Shown here one piece after another: positions 1 to 8,379 of a DNA stretch of 42,941 nt. Within the stretch, counting starts at the first letter, position 1; each line of letters opens with the position of its first letter. A program made the translations under genes and the position numbers. The notes under the pieces are model-generated. The model was given only the letters and a program-made list of their open reading frames with translations, had not been told where the DNA came from and ran no database searches. The DNA is taken from contig CALVJL010000011.1 in NCBI GenBank assembly GCA_944332075.1, forward strand, positions 1 through 42,941, read 5' to 3'. The stretch comes from an uncultured Bacilli bacterium. Lineage in GTDB: Bacteria; Bacillota_I; Bacilli_A; RFN20; CAG-449.

Positions 1-12
1 TGGTATCGCAAG

Positions 13-45
13 AGAGAGCGGCAAGTTGCCGGGCTCTTTTTTTTT
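13..45 (+). terminator. Intrinsic terminator of an upstream gene
   Basis: A GC-rich hairpin (outer arms AGAGC 15-19 and GCTCT 33-37, inner GGC/GCC around an AAGTT loop, with a two-base GG bulge) runs into nine T residues at 37-45. The gene it serves lies outside the window to the left. Confidence 0.75.
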
Positions 46-65
46 ATGTATATTTACCTATTTAG

Positions 66-94
66 TTGTGTAAAACATATACTTTATGTATGAT
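66..94 (+). promoter_or_regulatory. Sigma-A type promoter for the repeat lipoprotein
   Basis: TTGTGT at 66-71 and TATGAT at 89-94 are separated by exactly 17 bp. Transcription should begin near 100-101, giving a leader of about 18 nt that contains the AAGGGA ribosome binding site at 104-109. Confidence 0.6.
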
Positions 95-118
95 TTATGC
101 ATTAAGGGATTTGATATT

Positions 119-2398
119 ATGAAAAAACAATTTTTACTTATTTTAACAGCTGCTTTTTTATTTTCCTGTAACGGACCTACTAGCAGCGTGACCTCTTCAA
201 GTTCTAATCTGACTTCAGATAGTACTATTTCTGACAATTCATCATTAGATTCTACTCAAAATGTTTTGACAGATGTTCTCAATCAATTAAAAACTTCAGA
301 GCTTTGCTATGAAGGCACATTGAAATTGACTTATGAAGATGGAACAGGGGTAAGTTTAGGTATCAAAGCTTTGGCTTCATCAGAAAGGAAGTATTTAGAG
401 TATTTTGTTGATGGCCAGCCTGTTGATGGTACATTAATTGATTATTATTGCAATAAAGATGGCTTAGCGGTAATTAGAAGTTTAAATCCATTTACTAACT
501 CTATTGACGAGGAAAACGTTGTTGATTCTGAGACAGGAGAAAATGTTGTTTTTGCTGATAATTTTTCTCAGCCTTTCCTAAATTTAGAGGAATCAACGTT
601 AACTTTAGATGGTGATGAAGTATCTGTTGGACTTACTGAGGATTTAAAAAATTCTCTTTCTGGTTTATTAACCGGATATGGGTTTATTAGTAAATCATTA
701 ACTTTAACTTTAGGTGAAGATGGTACCATCAATAGTTTATCTCTCGTTAGTGAAGAGATGCTTAGCTATGACGAAAAGTTTATTGCTACTTTTGATTTTG
801 TTTTAAAAGATAAAAGTGAAATGGGTATACCTGAACTGACAGTCCGTCCTTCTACTGCAGAAAGTGCTGCTTTACAAGAAGTATTATCTTCGCTTCAAAA
901 GAATAATTATAGTCTTACATCAACTATTACTTATAATAATAATCAGCTAGTTTCAATGGATGAAAAGGTTACTGAAGATGGTTTCATCTATAATATTCCT
1001 GGAGCGGGGACTGCTGGGGTATTGAAACTTGATAATCAACAATATGTTGAGGTGATGTTAAGCAATAATAAATTAGAAGGGTTACAAAGACCGGTTACAG
1101 GCGATTATGCTGATCTTTTGCCGTCGTTTGGATATTTAGCTAACATGTTTGATTTTGCAGCCGGAAAGTATGTTTTACCGAATATTGAAGGCTTATATTA
1201 TATAGATCTCTATTCAATGCTTCCAGAAAATATAATGTCCTATTCTCTTGGGCTTTTTCCAAATCCGGGTACATTTGCTATTACTTTAACTTCATCTGGA
1301 GCAGAGTTTACTTATAATTCATATTTAATGTATGGCATTCAGACAGTTGAAGTAGAAGTAAAAACAGTGGTATCTTCAATTGGTACAACAGAATTGGGAT
1401 ATGATATTGAAGATTATCTTCCATTTAAAGAAGCAGAAGCTTGGTCTGATGTCGAAGGCGGGGAAGCTTTATTAGCTAAAGAGAAACTTTCAGCAGATAT
1501 TTTACCGTTTATCAATGTTATAAACGGCCGTTGGCAAGTTAGCGAAGACGATAACACTTTATCCTTGTTACTTCCTCTTAACCAAGATCCACGGGAAATT
1601 ATGGCTGCATATGGCGATAAGCTTAGTGAAAGAGGTTGGAAAAACGAAGGTGTTAATCCGTATGGTCAAGAAAAATGGACTTACCAAGGAAATGGATATC
1701 TCTATGAAATTGGTTTGGGGGTAGTGAATAGTAATAATAGCTTTGTTATTTATCTTTATGAACCTACAATTTCTTCCTTTACTGATTTAACTTCATTTAT
1801 CGATGCAAACTTCTCAGAGAGTCTTAATTATACTTTTAGCGGAACAATGCAGGTTAATAAGTATTTAGTCGATATGGATACGGAAGAAATTTCCGAAACT
1901 CCGATTGATGACGGAATTATTTCTTTTGAACAAAAATTTACCGAAGATGGGGCGACTTTGGCTCTTGACGGAGTTGTTGAAGACGCTTATATCAATACTG
2001 AAAACGGATCTGAGCATTATCAGAAAAATGGTGATTCATATCAATTAGTTGATTCTCGCACTGGTGAATATCAACTCTATTATCTCTATACCTTAGGTGA
2101 TTTAGTCGGCAATACGTCATTTGAAGCAACTGGTGAAAATACTTATCAAACAGTTGAATATGATGCGCTTATCTGCTTTGCTGATGCTTTTATGAAGCAG
2201 CTTGGAAGTGAATATGATGCATTTCCTGGAGAATCTCTAAAAGTAACATTAAATAGCGATAATACTTTAAAAGTTGAAGGTGTTATTTTTGAAGATTTAG
2301 TGGAAGAAGATGGAAATTGTTACCTTGTTGAATATGTTTTAGAAGGTAATATTAATAATATTGGATCAACTGAAATTGATTTAGCAGCTATAAAATAG
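119..2398 (+). CDS. Large repeat-containing lipoprotein of unknown function
   Basis: A 759-residue exported lipoprotein; I do not recognise the family. The start is ATG 119, with AAGGGA about 9 nt upstream; an in-frame ATG at 86 lies upstream of the predicted RNA start. Residues 1-17 form a Lys-Lys plus hydrophobic signal peptide ending in the lipobox LFSC, so Cys17 would be lipidated. Residues 18-47 are a Ser/Thr linker. The rest appears to contain three diverged copies of one module, starting near residues 49, 247 and 552. Each opens with an amphipathic helix (pattern L..VL..L), then Y..(E/L)GT-like strands and long beta-rich stretches, recalling LolA/LppX-type lipoprotein folds, though this is only a resemblance. 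Residues about 455-545 look like a separate small alpha/beta domain (DPREIMAAYGDKLSERGW). A hairpin terminator follows, so the gene is probably monocistronic. A role at the cell surface is inferred from the signal only. Confidence 0.75.
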   Translation: MKKQFLLILTAAFLFSCNGPTSSVTSSSSNLTSDSTISDNSSLDSTQNVLTDVLNQLKTSELCYEGTLKLTYEDGTGVSLGIKALASSERKYLEYFVDGQPVDGTLIDYYCNKDGLAVIRSLNPFTNSIDEENVVDSETGENVVFADNFSQPFLNLEESTLTLDGDEVSVGLTEDLKNSLSGLLTGYGFISKSLTLTLGEDGTINSLSLVSEEMLSYDEKFIATFDFVLKDKSEMGIPELTVRPSTAESAALQEVLSSLQKNNYSLTSTITYNNNQLVSMDEKVTEDGFIYNIPGAGTAGVLKLDNQQYVEVMLSNNKLEGLQRPVTGDYADLLPSFGYLANMFDFAAGKYVLPNIEGLYYIDLYSMLPENIMSYSLGLFPNPGTFAITLTSSGAEFTYNSYLMYGIQTVEVEVKTVVSSIGTTELGYDIEDYLPFKEAEAWSDVEGGEALLAKEKLSADILPFINVINGRWQVSEDDNTLSLLLPLNQDPREIMAAYGDKLSERGWKNEGVNPYGQEKWTYQGNGYLYEIGLGVVNSNNSFVIYLYEPTISSFTDLTSFIDANFSESLNYTFSGTMQVNKYLVDMDTEEISETPIDDGIISFEQKFTEDGATLALDGVVEDAYINTENGSEHYQKNGDSYQLVDSRTGEYQLYYLYTLGDLVGNTSFEATGENTYQTVEYDALICFADAFMKQLGSEYDAFPGESLKVTLNSDNTLKVEGVIFEDLVEEDGNCYLVEYVLEGNINNIGSTEIDLAAIK

Positions 2399-2425
2399 TT
2401 AATATTATTAAAAATAATAGATAGA

Positions 2426-2459
2426 AGAAGATAAATTGCATAGTATTTATCTTCTTTTT
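2426..2459 (+). terminator. Intrinsic terminator after the lipoprotein gene
   Basis: A perfect 10-bp stem, AGAAGATAAA (2426-2435) with TTTATCTTCT (2446-2455), has a 10-nt loop and ends in a T5 run. Confidence 0.8.
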
Positions 2460-2492
2460 GCTATAAAATGTCTATTAGTTTTGGCCCTATTA

Positions 2493-2501
2493 TGCTAAAA
2501 T
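2493..2501 (+). promoter_or_regulatory. Extended -10 promoter for asp23-fakA
   Basis: TGCTAAAAT fits an extended -10 (TG-N-TAAAAT). No convincing -35 is seen at 16-18 bp upstream. The position, about 30 nt before the asp23 start and just after a terminator, fits a promoter for the asp23-fakA pair. Confidence 0.45.
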
Positions 2502-2530
2502 TAATTAAACCTAGACAAGGAGGTTTTTTT

Positions 2531-2884
2531 ATGGCAATCGACAAACCAACTCAATATGGTGCGATTAATATTTCACTAGATGCTATTGCTGCAGTTGCAG
2601 GTAATGCCGCGGTTCAATGTTATGGAGTTATCGGTGTTACGAATAAGAAGACTTTTTCAGGAAATGTCGATTTGAATAAAACAGATTTCTCTAAAGATGT
2701 CGTCGTTAGAAAAAATAAGTCCAATACATTTGAAATAGACCTCTATATTGTTGTGGCGTATGGTGTGAGAATCACTGAAGTTGTCAGTGAAGTTCAAAAA
2801 AAGGTCAAGTATGATCTAGAAATGAAATTCCACCTGAAATTTAAGGCAATTAATGTCTATGTCCAAGGTATTAAAAATATCTAG
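2531..2884 (+). CDS. Asp23/Gls24 family protein (YloU-like)
   Basis: A 117-residue Asp23/Gls24-family protein. The start is ATG 2531, chosen because AAGGAGG at 2517-2523 sits at ideal distance; the upstream in-frame ATG at 2468 has no ribosome binding site. The family pattern is visible: an N-terminal segment INISLDAIAAVAGNAAVQCYG, the GVIGV turn, then IDLYIVVAYGVRITEVV followed by an amphipathic helix. Family members are small cytosolic or membrane-proximal proteins tied to envelope stress in Gram-positives; the biochemical role is unknown. As in Bacillus (yloU-yloV), the gene sits directly upstream of the fatty acid kinase gene, with a 16-nt gap, so the two are co-transcribed. Confidence 0.85.
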   Translation: MAIDKPTQYGAINISLDAIAAVAGNAAVQCYGVIGVTNKKTFSGNVDLNKTDFSKDVVVRKNKSNTFEIDLYIVVAYGVRITEVVSEVQKKVKYDLEMKFHLKFKAINVYVQGIKNI

Positions 2885-2900
2885 CGGAGGATTTATATAA

Positions 2901-4562
2901 ATGAAAACTATAAACGGACTTACTTTAAAAGAGATGATTATTTCCGGTGCAAATAATTTATTTAATTGCTATCCGGAAGTTGATGCATTAAACGTCTTCC
3001 CGGTTCCTGATGGCGATACCGGAACAAATATGAACTTAACTATTTCTTCCGGCGCAAAGGAAGTTGCAAATAGAAATGATAATAACATTTATAATATTGC
3101 AAAAGCTTTTTCTAAAGGCTTATTAATGGGTGCAAGAGGCAATTCCGGTGTTATCTTATCACAAATCTTTAGAGGGTTTGCTTCTGGATTAGAAGGCAAA
3201 GAAAAAGTTGATGCTGTCGGTTTAGCAGAAGCTTTCATCTCCGGAAAGAATGTAGCTTATAAAGCGGTTATGCGTCCGGTTGAAGGAACAATTTTAACGG
3301 TTATTAGAGAAGCTAGTGAAGAACTTAACGATAAAGTTGAAGAGAATATGAGCATTGAAGAATGCTTTGAAATCCTCATTAAACAAGCTAAGATTTCCTT
3401 AGCTCATACACCTGATTTATTACCGGTTTTAAAAGAAGTCGGCGTTGTCGATAGCGGAGGAACTGGTTTAGTTAAAATTCTCGAAGGTTTCTATTCAGCT
3501 TTAAAAGGCAATGTCATTGAAAAGAATATGGCAACCGTCACCGAATCCGCTCCAAATCAAATGGCAGGTGCCGAAGTTGAAGGTGACGAATTTGGATATT
3601 GCACAGAGTTCTTATTAAGAGTTCCAGAAGATCCTTCTTCACAAGGTAAGAAAGTCTTTGTTGAAAAACGGTTTGCTTCAGTTTTACAAGCGCATGGTAA
3701 TTCAATTGTTATCGTTCGCGATGAAGATATCGTCAAAGTCCATGTTCATACTTTGATTCCAGGTTATTTACTTAACTATGCTCAACAATTCGGTGAATTC
3801 GTAAAAATTAAAGTTGAAAATATGTCCGAGCAGCATACTGAATTAGTCAATCAGGGAAAGGAACCTGGCAAAGAAAAAGAAGAAGTTAAACAAGAAGCTA
3901 AGGAATACGGAATTATCGCTGTAGCATCCGGAAAAGGGCTTTCTGATTTATTTAAAGAATACCGCGCGGATTATGTTGTCACTGGCGGACAGACGATGAA
4001 TCCATCAACTGAAGATTTCGTTGAAGCTATTAAGAAGGTTAATGCTAAAAAAATCTTTATCTTACCGAATAACTCAAATATTATCATGGCAGCTACTCAA
4101 GCCTGCGATGTTGCTCCAGAAGGTGTTGAAGTTAAGGTTATTCCTTCAAAAACTATTCCTCAAGGATTGGTCGCTTGCATGATGTTTAATCCTGAAGAAA
4201 ACTTTGAACAAAATGTTGAAGATATGACTTCAGCCTTAGAAAGCGTTAAATCTGGTCAAGTTACTAATGCGATTAAGGATACATCGGTTAACGGTGTTGA
4301 GATTAAAGAAGGCGAGTACATCGGTATCGTTAATAAAGAAATCGTTTGCTCAACTCCATCAAGAAAGGAAACTTTAGAGAATATTATCGCTGAAATGGTC
4401 GATGATTATTCTTCTATTATCACTTTAATTATCGGTGAAGGTGTTGAAGAAGCAGAAGTCGACGCTATCGTTAAAGAATTAAGTGATAAATACGATGAAG
4501 TCGAAGTCGATGTTAAGCAAGGCGATCAACCGGTTTATCCGTTCATGGTCGGTGTTGAATAA
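2901..4562 (+). CDS. fakA: Fatty acid kinase catalytic subunit FakA (YloV, DhaL family)
   Basis: A 553-residue protein matching YloV/FakA in length and architecture. Residues 1-200 are the DhaL kinase domain; NVFPVPDGDTGTNM at 31-44 holds the Mg-ATP-binding aspartates (Asp37, Asp39), and a Gly-rich GARGNSGVILSQ loop follows near residue 77. The middle domain and the C-terminal DegV-like half (about 330-553) complete the family layout; the C-terminal part is where FakB lipid carriers dock. FakA phosphorylates FakB-bound fatty acids to acyl-phosphate, which PlsY uses and PlsX can interconvert with acyl-ACP; plsX lies 2.8 kb downstream. The ribosome binding site is GGAGG at 2886-2890. No fakB is in the window. 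Confidence 0.9.
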   Translation: MKTINGLTLKEMIISGANNLFNCYPEVDALNVFPVPDGDTGTNMNLTISSGAKEVANRNDNNIYNIAKAFSKGLLMGARGNSGVILSQIFRGFASGLEGKEKVDAVGLAEAFISGKNVAYKAVMRPVEGTILTVIREASEELNDKVEENMSIEECFEILIKQAKISLAHTPDLLPVLKEVGVVDSGGTGLVKILEGFYSALKGNVIEKNMATVTESAPNQMAGAEVEGDEFGYCTEFLLRVPEDPSSQGKKVFVEKRFASVLQAHGNSIVIVRDEDIVKVHVHTLIPGYLLNYAQQFGEFVKIKVENMSEQHTELVNQGKEPGKEKEEVKQEAKEYGIIAVASGKGLSDLFKEYRADYVVTGGQTMNPSTEDFVEAIKKVNAKKIFILPNNSNIIMAATQACDVAPEGVEVKVIPSKTIPQGLVACMMFNPEENFEQNVEDMTSALESVKSGQVTNAIKDTSVNGVEIKEGEYIGIVNKEIVCSTPSRKETLENIIAEMVDDYSSIITLIIGEGVEEAEVDAIVKELSDKYDEVEVDVKQGDQPVYPFMVGVE

Positions 4563-4568
4563 AAAAAT

Positions 4569-4597
4569 AAAGCTATGATTAAGTTCATAGCTTTTCT
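4569..4597. terminator. Bidirectional terminator between convergent genes
   Basis: AAAGCTATGA (4569-4578) pairs with TCATAGCTTT (4585-4594) around a 6-nt loop. T-rich tracts follow on both strands (TTTTCTTT on plus; TTTATTTTTTT on minus), so the hairpin can end both fakA and the convergent DUF1275 gene. Confidence 0.75.
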
Positions 4598-5269
4598 TTA
4601 CTCTTTTATTTCTGGTGAAGTCTGCGGTTTAATGAAAAGTGCGATATCGCAGATTAAGATGACACCTGCGCTAATTAAGATGGTATAGATACCTAAATGC
4701 TCAGATAATAATCCTCCGATAATTGCTCCGATAAAAAAGAAGATGATAATTAAGAAATAAAATCCGCTTTTATGGAGCATTTTTTTATCGTGATGGACTA
4801 AAAACTGACAAAAATATTCTGTTCCCGATCTTAAATTGCCAATGCACATCGTTGTCGCCAAACTATTTTCATGCGCTTTTTTAAATGCTGATACCTGCAT
4901 AGCGCAGACAAATGATAGAAGCGAGTTAGCTAATATATTTAATTCCGTGCTCATAAAGGCTGCTGCAACGAGCAAGACTACTTCTAAAGAAAGAACAATC
5001 TGTCTCCAATGTAGTAGGTGATTATTTTTTAAAAGTGAATGGATTAATTCAGCAATAAATACTCCGATGATGAACGATAGAATTGGAAATAGGTAGCGCA
5101 TAGCGTTAGAAAATGATCCACCGACTAAATAATAACCAAGTAAGACGATATTACCTGTTTGGGCATTAGCGAATACATGGTCTCTTACGAAGTAAGAATA
5201 GGCATCTTGTAATCCTCCAGCGAGAGTTAAAGCTAAGATTACAAACTTTGATTCCGACATTTGTTTCAT
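4598..5269 (-). CDS. DUF1275 (YoaK-like) membrane protein
   Basis: A 223-residue integral membrane protein of the DUF1275/YoaK family. The start is ATG at 5269, with GAGGAAG 8 nt upstream; the longer start at 5329 lacks a ribosome binding site. The family opening is clear: LTLAGGLQDAYSYF, then FANAQTGNIVLLGYYL, a conserved NAQTGN motif after the first helix. About six hydrophobic segments follow, with CIGNLRSGTEYF, a second family motif, around residue 145. The function of the family is not established. It is one of few minus-strand genes here, convergent with fakA and divergent from recG. Confidence 0.8.
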   Translation of the reverse strand: MKQMSESKFVILALTLAGGLQDAYSYFVRDHVFANAQTGNIVLLGYYLVGGSFSNAMRYLFPILSFIIGVFIAELIHSLLKNNHLLHWRQIVLSLEVVLLVAAAFMSTELNILANSLLSFVCAMQVSAFKKAHENSLATTMCIGNLRSGTEYFCQFLVHHDKKMLHKSGFYFLIIIFFFIGAIIGGLLSEHLGIYTILISAGVILICDIALFIKPQTSPEIKE

Positions 5270-5288
5270 AATAATTTCTTCCTCACTG

Positions 5289-5317
5289 ATAATACTACAA
5301 ATCAGTTTGTTTTTGAA
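5289..5317 (-). promoter_or_regulatory. Promoter for the DUF1275 gene
   Basis: Read on the minus strand: TTCAAA (5317-5312), a 17-bp spacer, then TATTAT (5294-5289). It lies back to back with the recG promoter, whose -10 is only about 20 bp away, so polymerase binding at the two could compete. Confidence 0.5.
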
Positions 5318-5335
5318 TGAATATATCACTTGAAA

Positions 5336-5344
5336 TGGTATAAT
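5336..5344 (+). promoter_or_regulatory. Extended -10 promoter placing the recG start at its ATG
   Basis: TGG-TATAAT is a consensus extended -10. Only six bases (GATTCT) separate its end from the recG ATG at 5351, so the expected transcription start coincides with the A of ATG. No Shine-Dalgarno sequence is present. The predicted mRNA is leaderless. Confidence 0.65.
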
Positions 5345-5350
5345 GATTCT

Positions 5351-7336
5351 ATGAAATTATTAACCACTTCTAGCAATTTGTTAACTGTTTTAAATCATTT
5401 AGGTATTAATTCTAGTGAAGATTTATTAAAATATCTCCCATATCGTTATGAAGACAAAACTTATTCTGATGAACTTGACTTACTCGATAAAGAAAAGGTG
5501 ACAATTCTGGGTAAGTTAGTGTCTAATCCAGTTTTAGTAAATAAGGGAAAATTTTCATTAATTCAATTCTTTTTTATTTCTGATCATAATGAGTTTTATC
5601 GAGTGAAAATCTTTAATCAACCATATTTGATGAAGACGCTCACGTTTGGTGAACTTTATTCTGTCAGCGGGACATATTCTCTTAAAGGTAAAGAAATCAA
5701 TTTAACGTCTTTAAAAAAAGGTGTGATTTCTTCAGAAGAAGCTTTAAGACCTCTTTATCATTTATTAGAAGGTGTTTCGCAAAGCGTATATCGTAATTTA
5801 GTTAAAAGAACATTAGAAAAATGCGAAGGCTTAATTAATGATCCAATGATTGATGAATTTAAAAAGAAATACCATCTTTTAGATTATTATCAAGCTTTAA
5901 AGATGATTCATTTTCCAAAAAATAAAGAAGAAATCCGTTTAGCTCTTAGAACATTGAAATACCATGAGTGCTTAGCCTTTTCTTTGAAAAATCAAATTTG
6001 TCGCGGAGAGAATAAACGTTTACCTTTGCAAAAGAAAACTAAAATAGAGCTCAAAAAAGTTAATGATTTTATTTTATCGTTGCCTTTTAAATTAACTAAA
6101 GATCAAATTTCGGCAATTAGAGAAATTGTCTTAGATATGAATAAAGATGAACTAATGTACCGTTTATTGCAAGGCGATGTCGGAAGCGGTAAGACTTTAG
6201 TGGCGATGGCTAGTTTATACGCGAATTATTTACGTCATAACCAAGGTGCATTTATGGTGCCAACTGATTCATTAGCTAGGCAACAATTTGAAGATATCAA
6301 AAAGTATTTTTCACCTTTTAATATTAGGGTTGATTTATTAATCGGCTCATTATCATTAAAAGAGAAAAAAGAAGTTAAGGAAAAATTAATAAATCATCAA
6401 ACAGATATCGTTGTCGGAACCCATGCTTTGTTTTCGGAAGATGTCTACTATGATAATTTAGGTTTAGCTATTATTGATGAACAGCATAAATTCGGGGTCA
6501 ATCAAAGAAATTTATTAGTTTCTAAAGGCGATAACTGCGATTTGCTTTTAATGTCTGCGACACCGATTCCTCGGACTTTAGCTATCTCAATCTATGGTGA
6601 TTTAGATGTTTCTACTTTAGCTTCCTTCCCGCATGAGGAAAGAAAGGTCATCACAGAAATAGTTAGACCGGATTCACCAGAAATTAATTTATTAATTCAT
6701 GAAATGCTTGAAACTAACCGACAGATTTTTATCGTTGCACCTAAAATAAGCGGCGATGATGAAGAAAAATCGGTTCTAGCCATTTATGAAAAATATTCTT
6801 TGTTATTTCCTAATCAAGTTTTATTACTCCACGGCAAAATGGATAGCGAAGAAAAAGAGAGAATTTTAAAAGATTTTATCGATAAGAAAAAATTAATTCT
6901 AGTCGCGACGACAGTCATTGAATTAGGAATTAACGTTTTAAGTGCCGGATTAATGATTATCTATAATGCTTCTTCGTTTGGTTTAGCTTCGCTTCATCAG
7001 CTCCGCGGCAGAGTCTCACGCGATGGACAAAGCGGATATTGCTTATTAGTTTCGGAAAATGAAGATCCGCGTTTAAGCGTTTTAGTCGATTCTAATGATG
7101 GTTTTCATATTGCTGAAGAAGATATGAAAATGCGTGGACCAGGCGATATGATTGGAGTTAGACAAAGTGGATTTCCTTCTTTTGCAACGTTAAATATTGT
7201 TGATGATTTTCGCATGTTTGAATGCGCGAGAGACGATGCGAAAAAGATTGTGGATAACTTAGCTAATCCATCTTATCAAAAATATTACGCTTTAATTAAG
7301 CAAGAACTAGCCACTTCTGCCGTTAATGACGGCTAA
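5351..7336 (+). CDS. recG: ATP-dependent DNA helicase RecG
   Basis: A 661-residue RecG, near the family's usual 670-690. RecG remodels stalled replication forks and Holliday junctions. The N-terminal half is the wedge/OB region; superfamily 2 helicase motifs follow: Walker A GDVGSGKT (about 274-281), DEQH box (IIDEQHKFGV), motif III MSATPIPRTLA, and motif VI LHQLRGRVSRDGQSG, then the RecG-typical tail (MKMRGPGDMIGVRQSG). I start it at ATG 5351 because the promoter -10 ends at 5344; a TTG at 5330 is upstream of the predicted RNA start. It is followed by plsX, as in Bacillus. Confidence 0.93.
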   Translation: MKLLTTSSNLLTVLNHLGINSSEDLLKYLPYRYEDKTYSDELDLLDKEKVTILGKLVSNPVLVNKGKFSLIQFFFISDHNEFYRVKIFNQPYLMKTLTFGELYSVSGTYSLKGKEINLTSLKKGVISSEEALRPLYHLLEGVSQSVYRNLVKRTLEKCEGLINDPMIDEFKKKYHLLDYYQALKMIHFPKNKEEIRLALRTLKYHECLAFSLKNQICRGENKRLPLQKKTKIELKKVNDFILSLPFKLTKDQISAIREIVLDMNKDELMYRLLQGDVGSGKTLVAMASLYANYLRHNQGAFMVPTDSLARQQFEDIKKYFSPFNIRVDLLIGSLSLKEKKEVKEKLINHQTDIVVGTHALFSEDVYYDNLGLAIIDEQHKFGVNQRNLLVSKGDNCDLLLMSATPIPRTLAISIYGDLDVSTLASFPHEERKVITEIVRPDSPEINLLIHEMLETNRQIFIVAPKISGDDEEKSVLAIYEKYSLLFPNQVLLLHGKMDSEEKERILKDFIDKKKLILVATTVIELGINVLSAGLMIIYNASSFGLASLHQLRGRVSRDGQSGYCLLVSENEDPRLSVLVDSNDGFHIAEEDMKMRGPGDMIGVRQSGFPSFATLNIVDDFRMFECARDDAKKIVDNLANPSYQKYYALIKQELATSAVNDG

Positions 7337-7348
7337 ATATATTTATTA
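7319..7348 (+). terminator. Possible weak terminator at the recG stop codon
   Basis: GCCGT (7319-7323) and ACGGC (7329-7333) form a short hairpin directly before the recG stop, followed by an A/T-rich run without a clean T tract. Termination here, if any, would be partial. Confidence 0.3.
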
Positions 7349-7364
7349 TTAACTTTACTTTTAC

Positions 7365-7370
7365 TATAAT
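7365..7370 (+). promoter_or_regulatory. Candidate -10 for plsX operon
   Basis: TATAAT stands 22 bp before the plsX start, with the AAGGAG ribosome binding site between them. No good -35 hexamer is found at the right distance, so this is a tentative promoter. Confidence 0.4.
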
Positions 7371-7392
7371 TTATTAAAAAGGAGCGATAAAA

Positions 7393-8379
7393 ATGGTTAA
7401 ACTCGCAGTTGATTTAATGGGTAGTGACAATGGTCCAGAAGCTATTGCCGCTGGTATCAAAGAATTTTTAAAAAAACATTCAGATGTCGAAATATATGCT
7501 TGTGGATCTGAAGAGGCTTTATCATTGCTTAAAGATGAAAAACATATTCATTCTTTTGTGACAAGTCAAGTTGTTCCTATGGAGTCGGGAGCGATGCAGG
7601 CGATGCGGATGAAAGATTCTTCAATGATGAAAGTTTTTAATTTGTTTGCTGAAGAAAATGTTCAAGCCGGAGTTTCCGCCGGGTCTACTGGAGGCTTCCT
7701 CTCATTAGCTACTTTAAAGTTAAAATTAATTCCAGGCGTGGAAAGAGCAGCTTTAACCTCTCCATTCCCTACTTTAAATGGTTCACCATTAGTCGTTCTT
7801 GATATTGGAGCTTCTAATGAGAATAATCCTCAGCAATTATATCAATTTGCTAAGATGGGTAGAATTTATTCTCAGACTGTTTTTAATGTAAAGGAACCGA
7901 ATACTTATCTTCTTTCTAATGGAGTAGAAGAAGGTAAGGGATCACCGGTTGGTAAAGAAGCCTATAAATTATTAAAAGAACATAACTTCCCAGGTTTTAA
8001 GGGGAATATTGAAGCGAGAGAAGCTTTAAAAGGTGATGCTGATGTTTTAGTCAGTGAAGGATATCCAGGCAATATTTTCTTAAAGTCTAGCGAAGGCGTA
8101 GCTAAAATGATGTCAGCTCTTATTAAAAAAGCCTTCCATAAGAATATCTTTACAATGATTGGCTATTTATTCTCCGCGGGCGGATTTAAAGATATGAAAA
8201 AATCAATGGACTATAAATCTTATGGCGGAGCGATTTTACTCGGTGTCAATGGCGTCGTTGTTAAAGCGCATGGTAATTCAGACGCTTATTCTTTCTCTTG
8301 TGCTTTAGAAGTTGCTTATAAGATGACTTCTCATGATATCGTCAATAAAATTAAAGAAGGATTCCAGAATGAACTTTAG
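7393..8379 (+). CDS. plsX: Phosphate acyltransferase PlsX
   Basis: A 328-residue PlsX, full length. It converts acyl-ACP and phosphate to acyl-phosphate, the donor for PlsY in glycerolipid synthesis, and acts as a peripheral membrane enzyme. Recognisable segments are VDLMGSDNGPEAIAAG at the N-terminus, AGVSAGSTGGFLSLA in the middle, VVLDIGASNENNPQQL, and the C-terminal SYGGAILLGVNGVVVKAHGNSDA block. The ribosome binding site AAGGAG precedes ATG 7393. Its neighbours in Bacillus (fapR, fabD, fabG, acpP) are missing here; with FakA nearby, the cell may rely on external fatty acids, which is an inference from the window alone. The 3' end overlaps rnc by 11 nt. Confidence 0.93.
   Translation: MVKLAVDLMGSDNGPEAIAAGIKEFLKKHSDVEIYACGSEEALSLLKDEKHIHSFVTSQVVPMESGAMQAMRMKDSSMMKVFNLFAEENVQAGVSAGSTGGFLSLATLKLKLIPGVERAALTSPFPTLNGSPLVVLDIGASNENNPQQLYQFAKMGRIYSQTVFNVKEPNTYLLSNGVEEGKGSPVGKEAYKLLKEHNFPGFKGNIEAREALKGDADVLVSEGYPGNIFLKSSEGVAKMMSALIKKAFHKNIFTMIGYLFSAGGFKDMKKSMDYKSYGGAILLGVNGVVVKAHGNSDAYSFSCALEVAYKMTSHDIVNKIKEGFQNEL

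Noticed and set aside
4836-5021. Plus-strand open frame opposite the DUF1275 gene
   Set aside because: Antisense shadow of membrane-helix codons, no ribosome binding site, and no family pattern.
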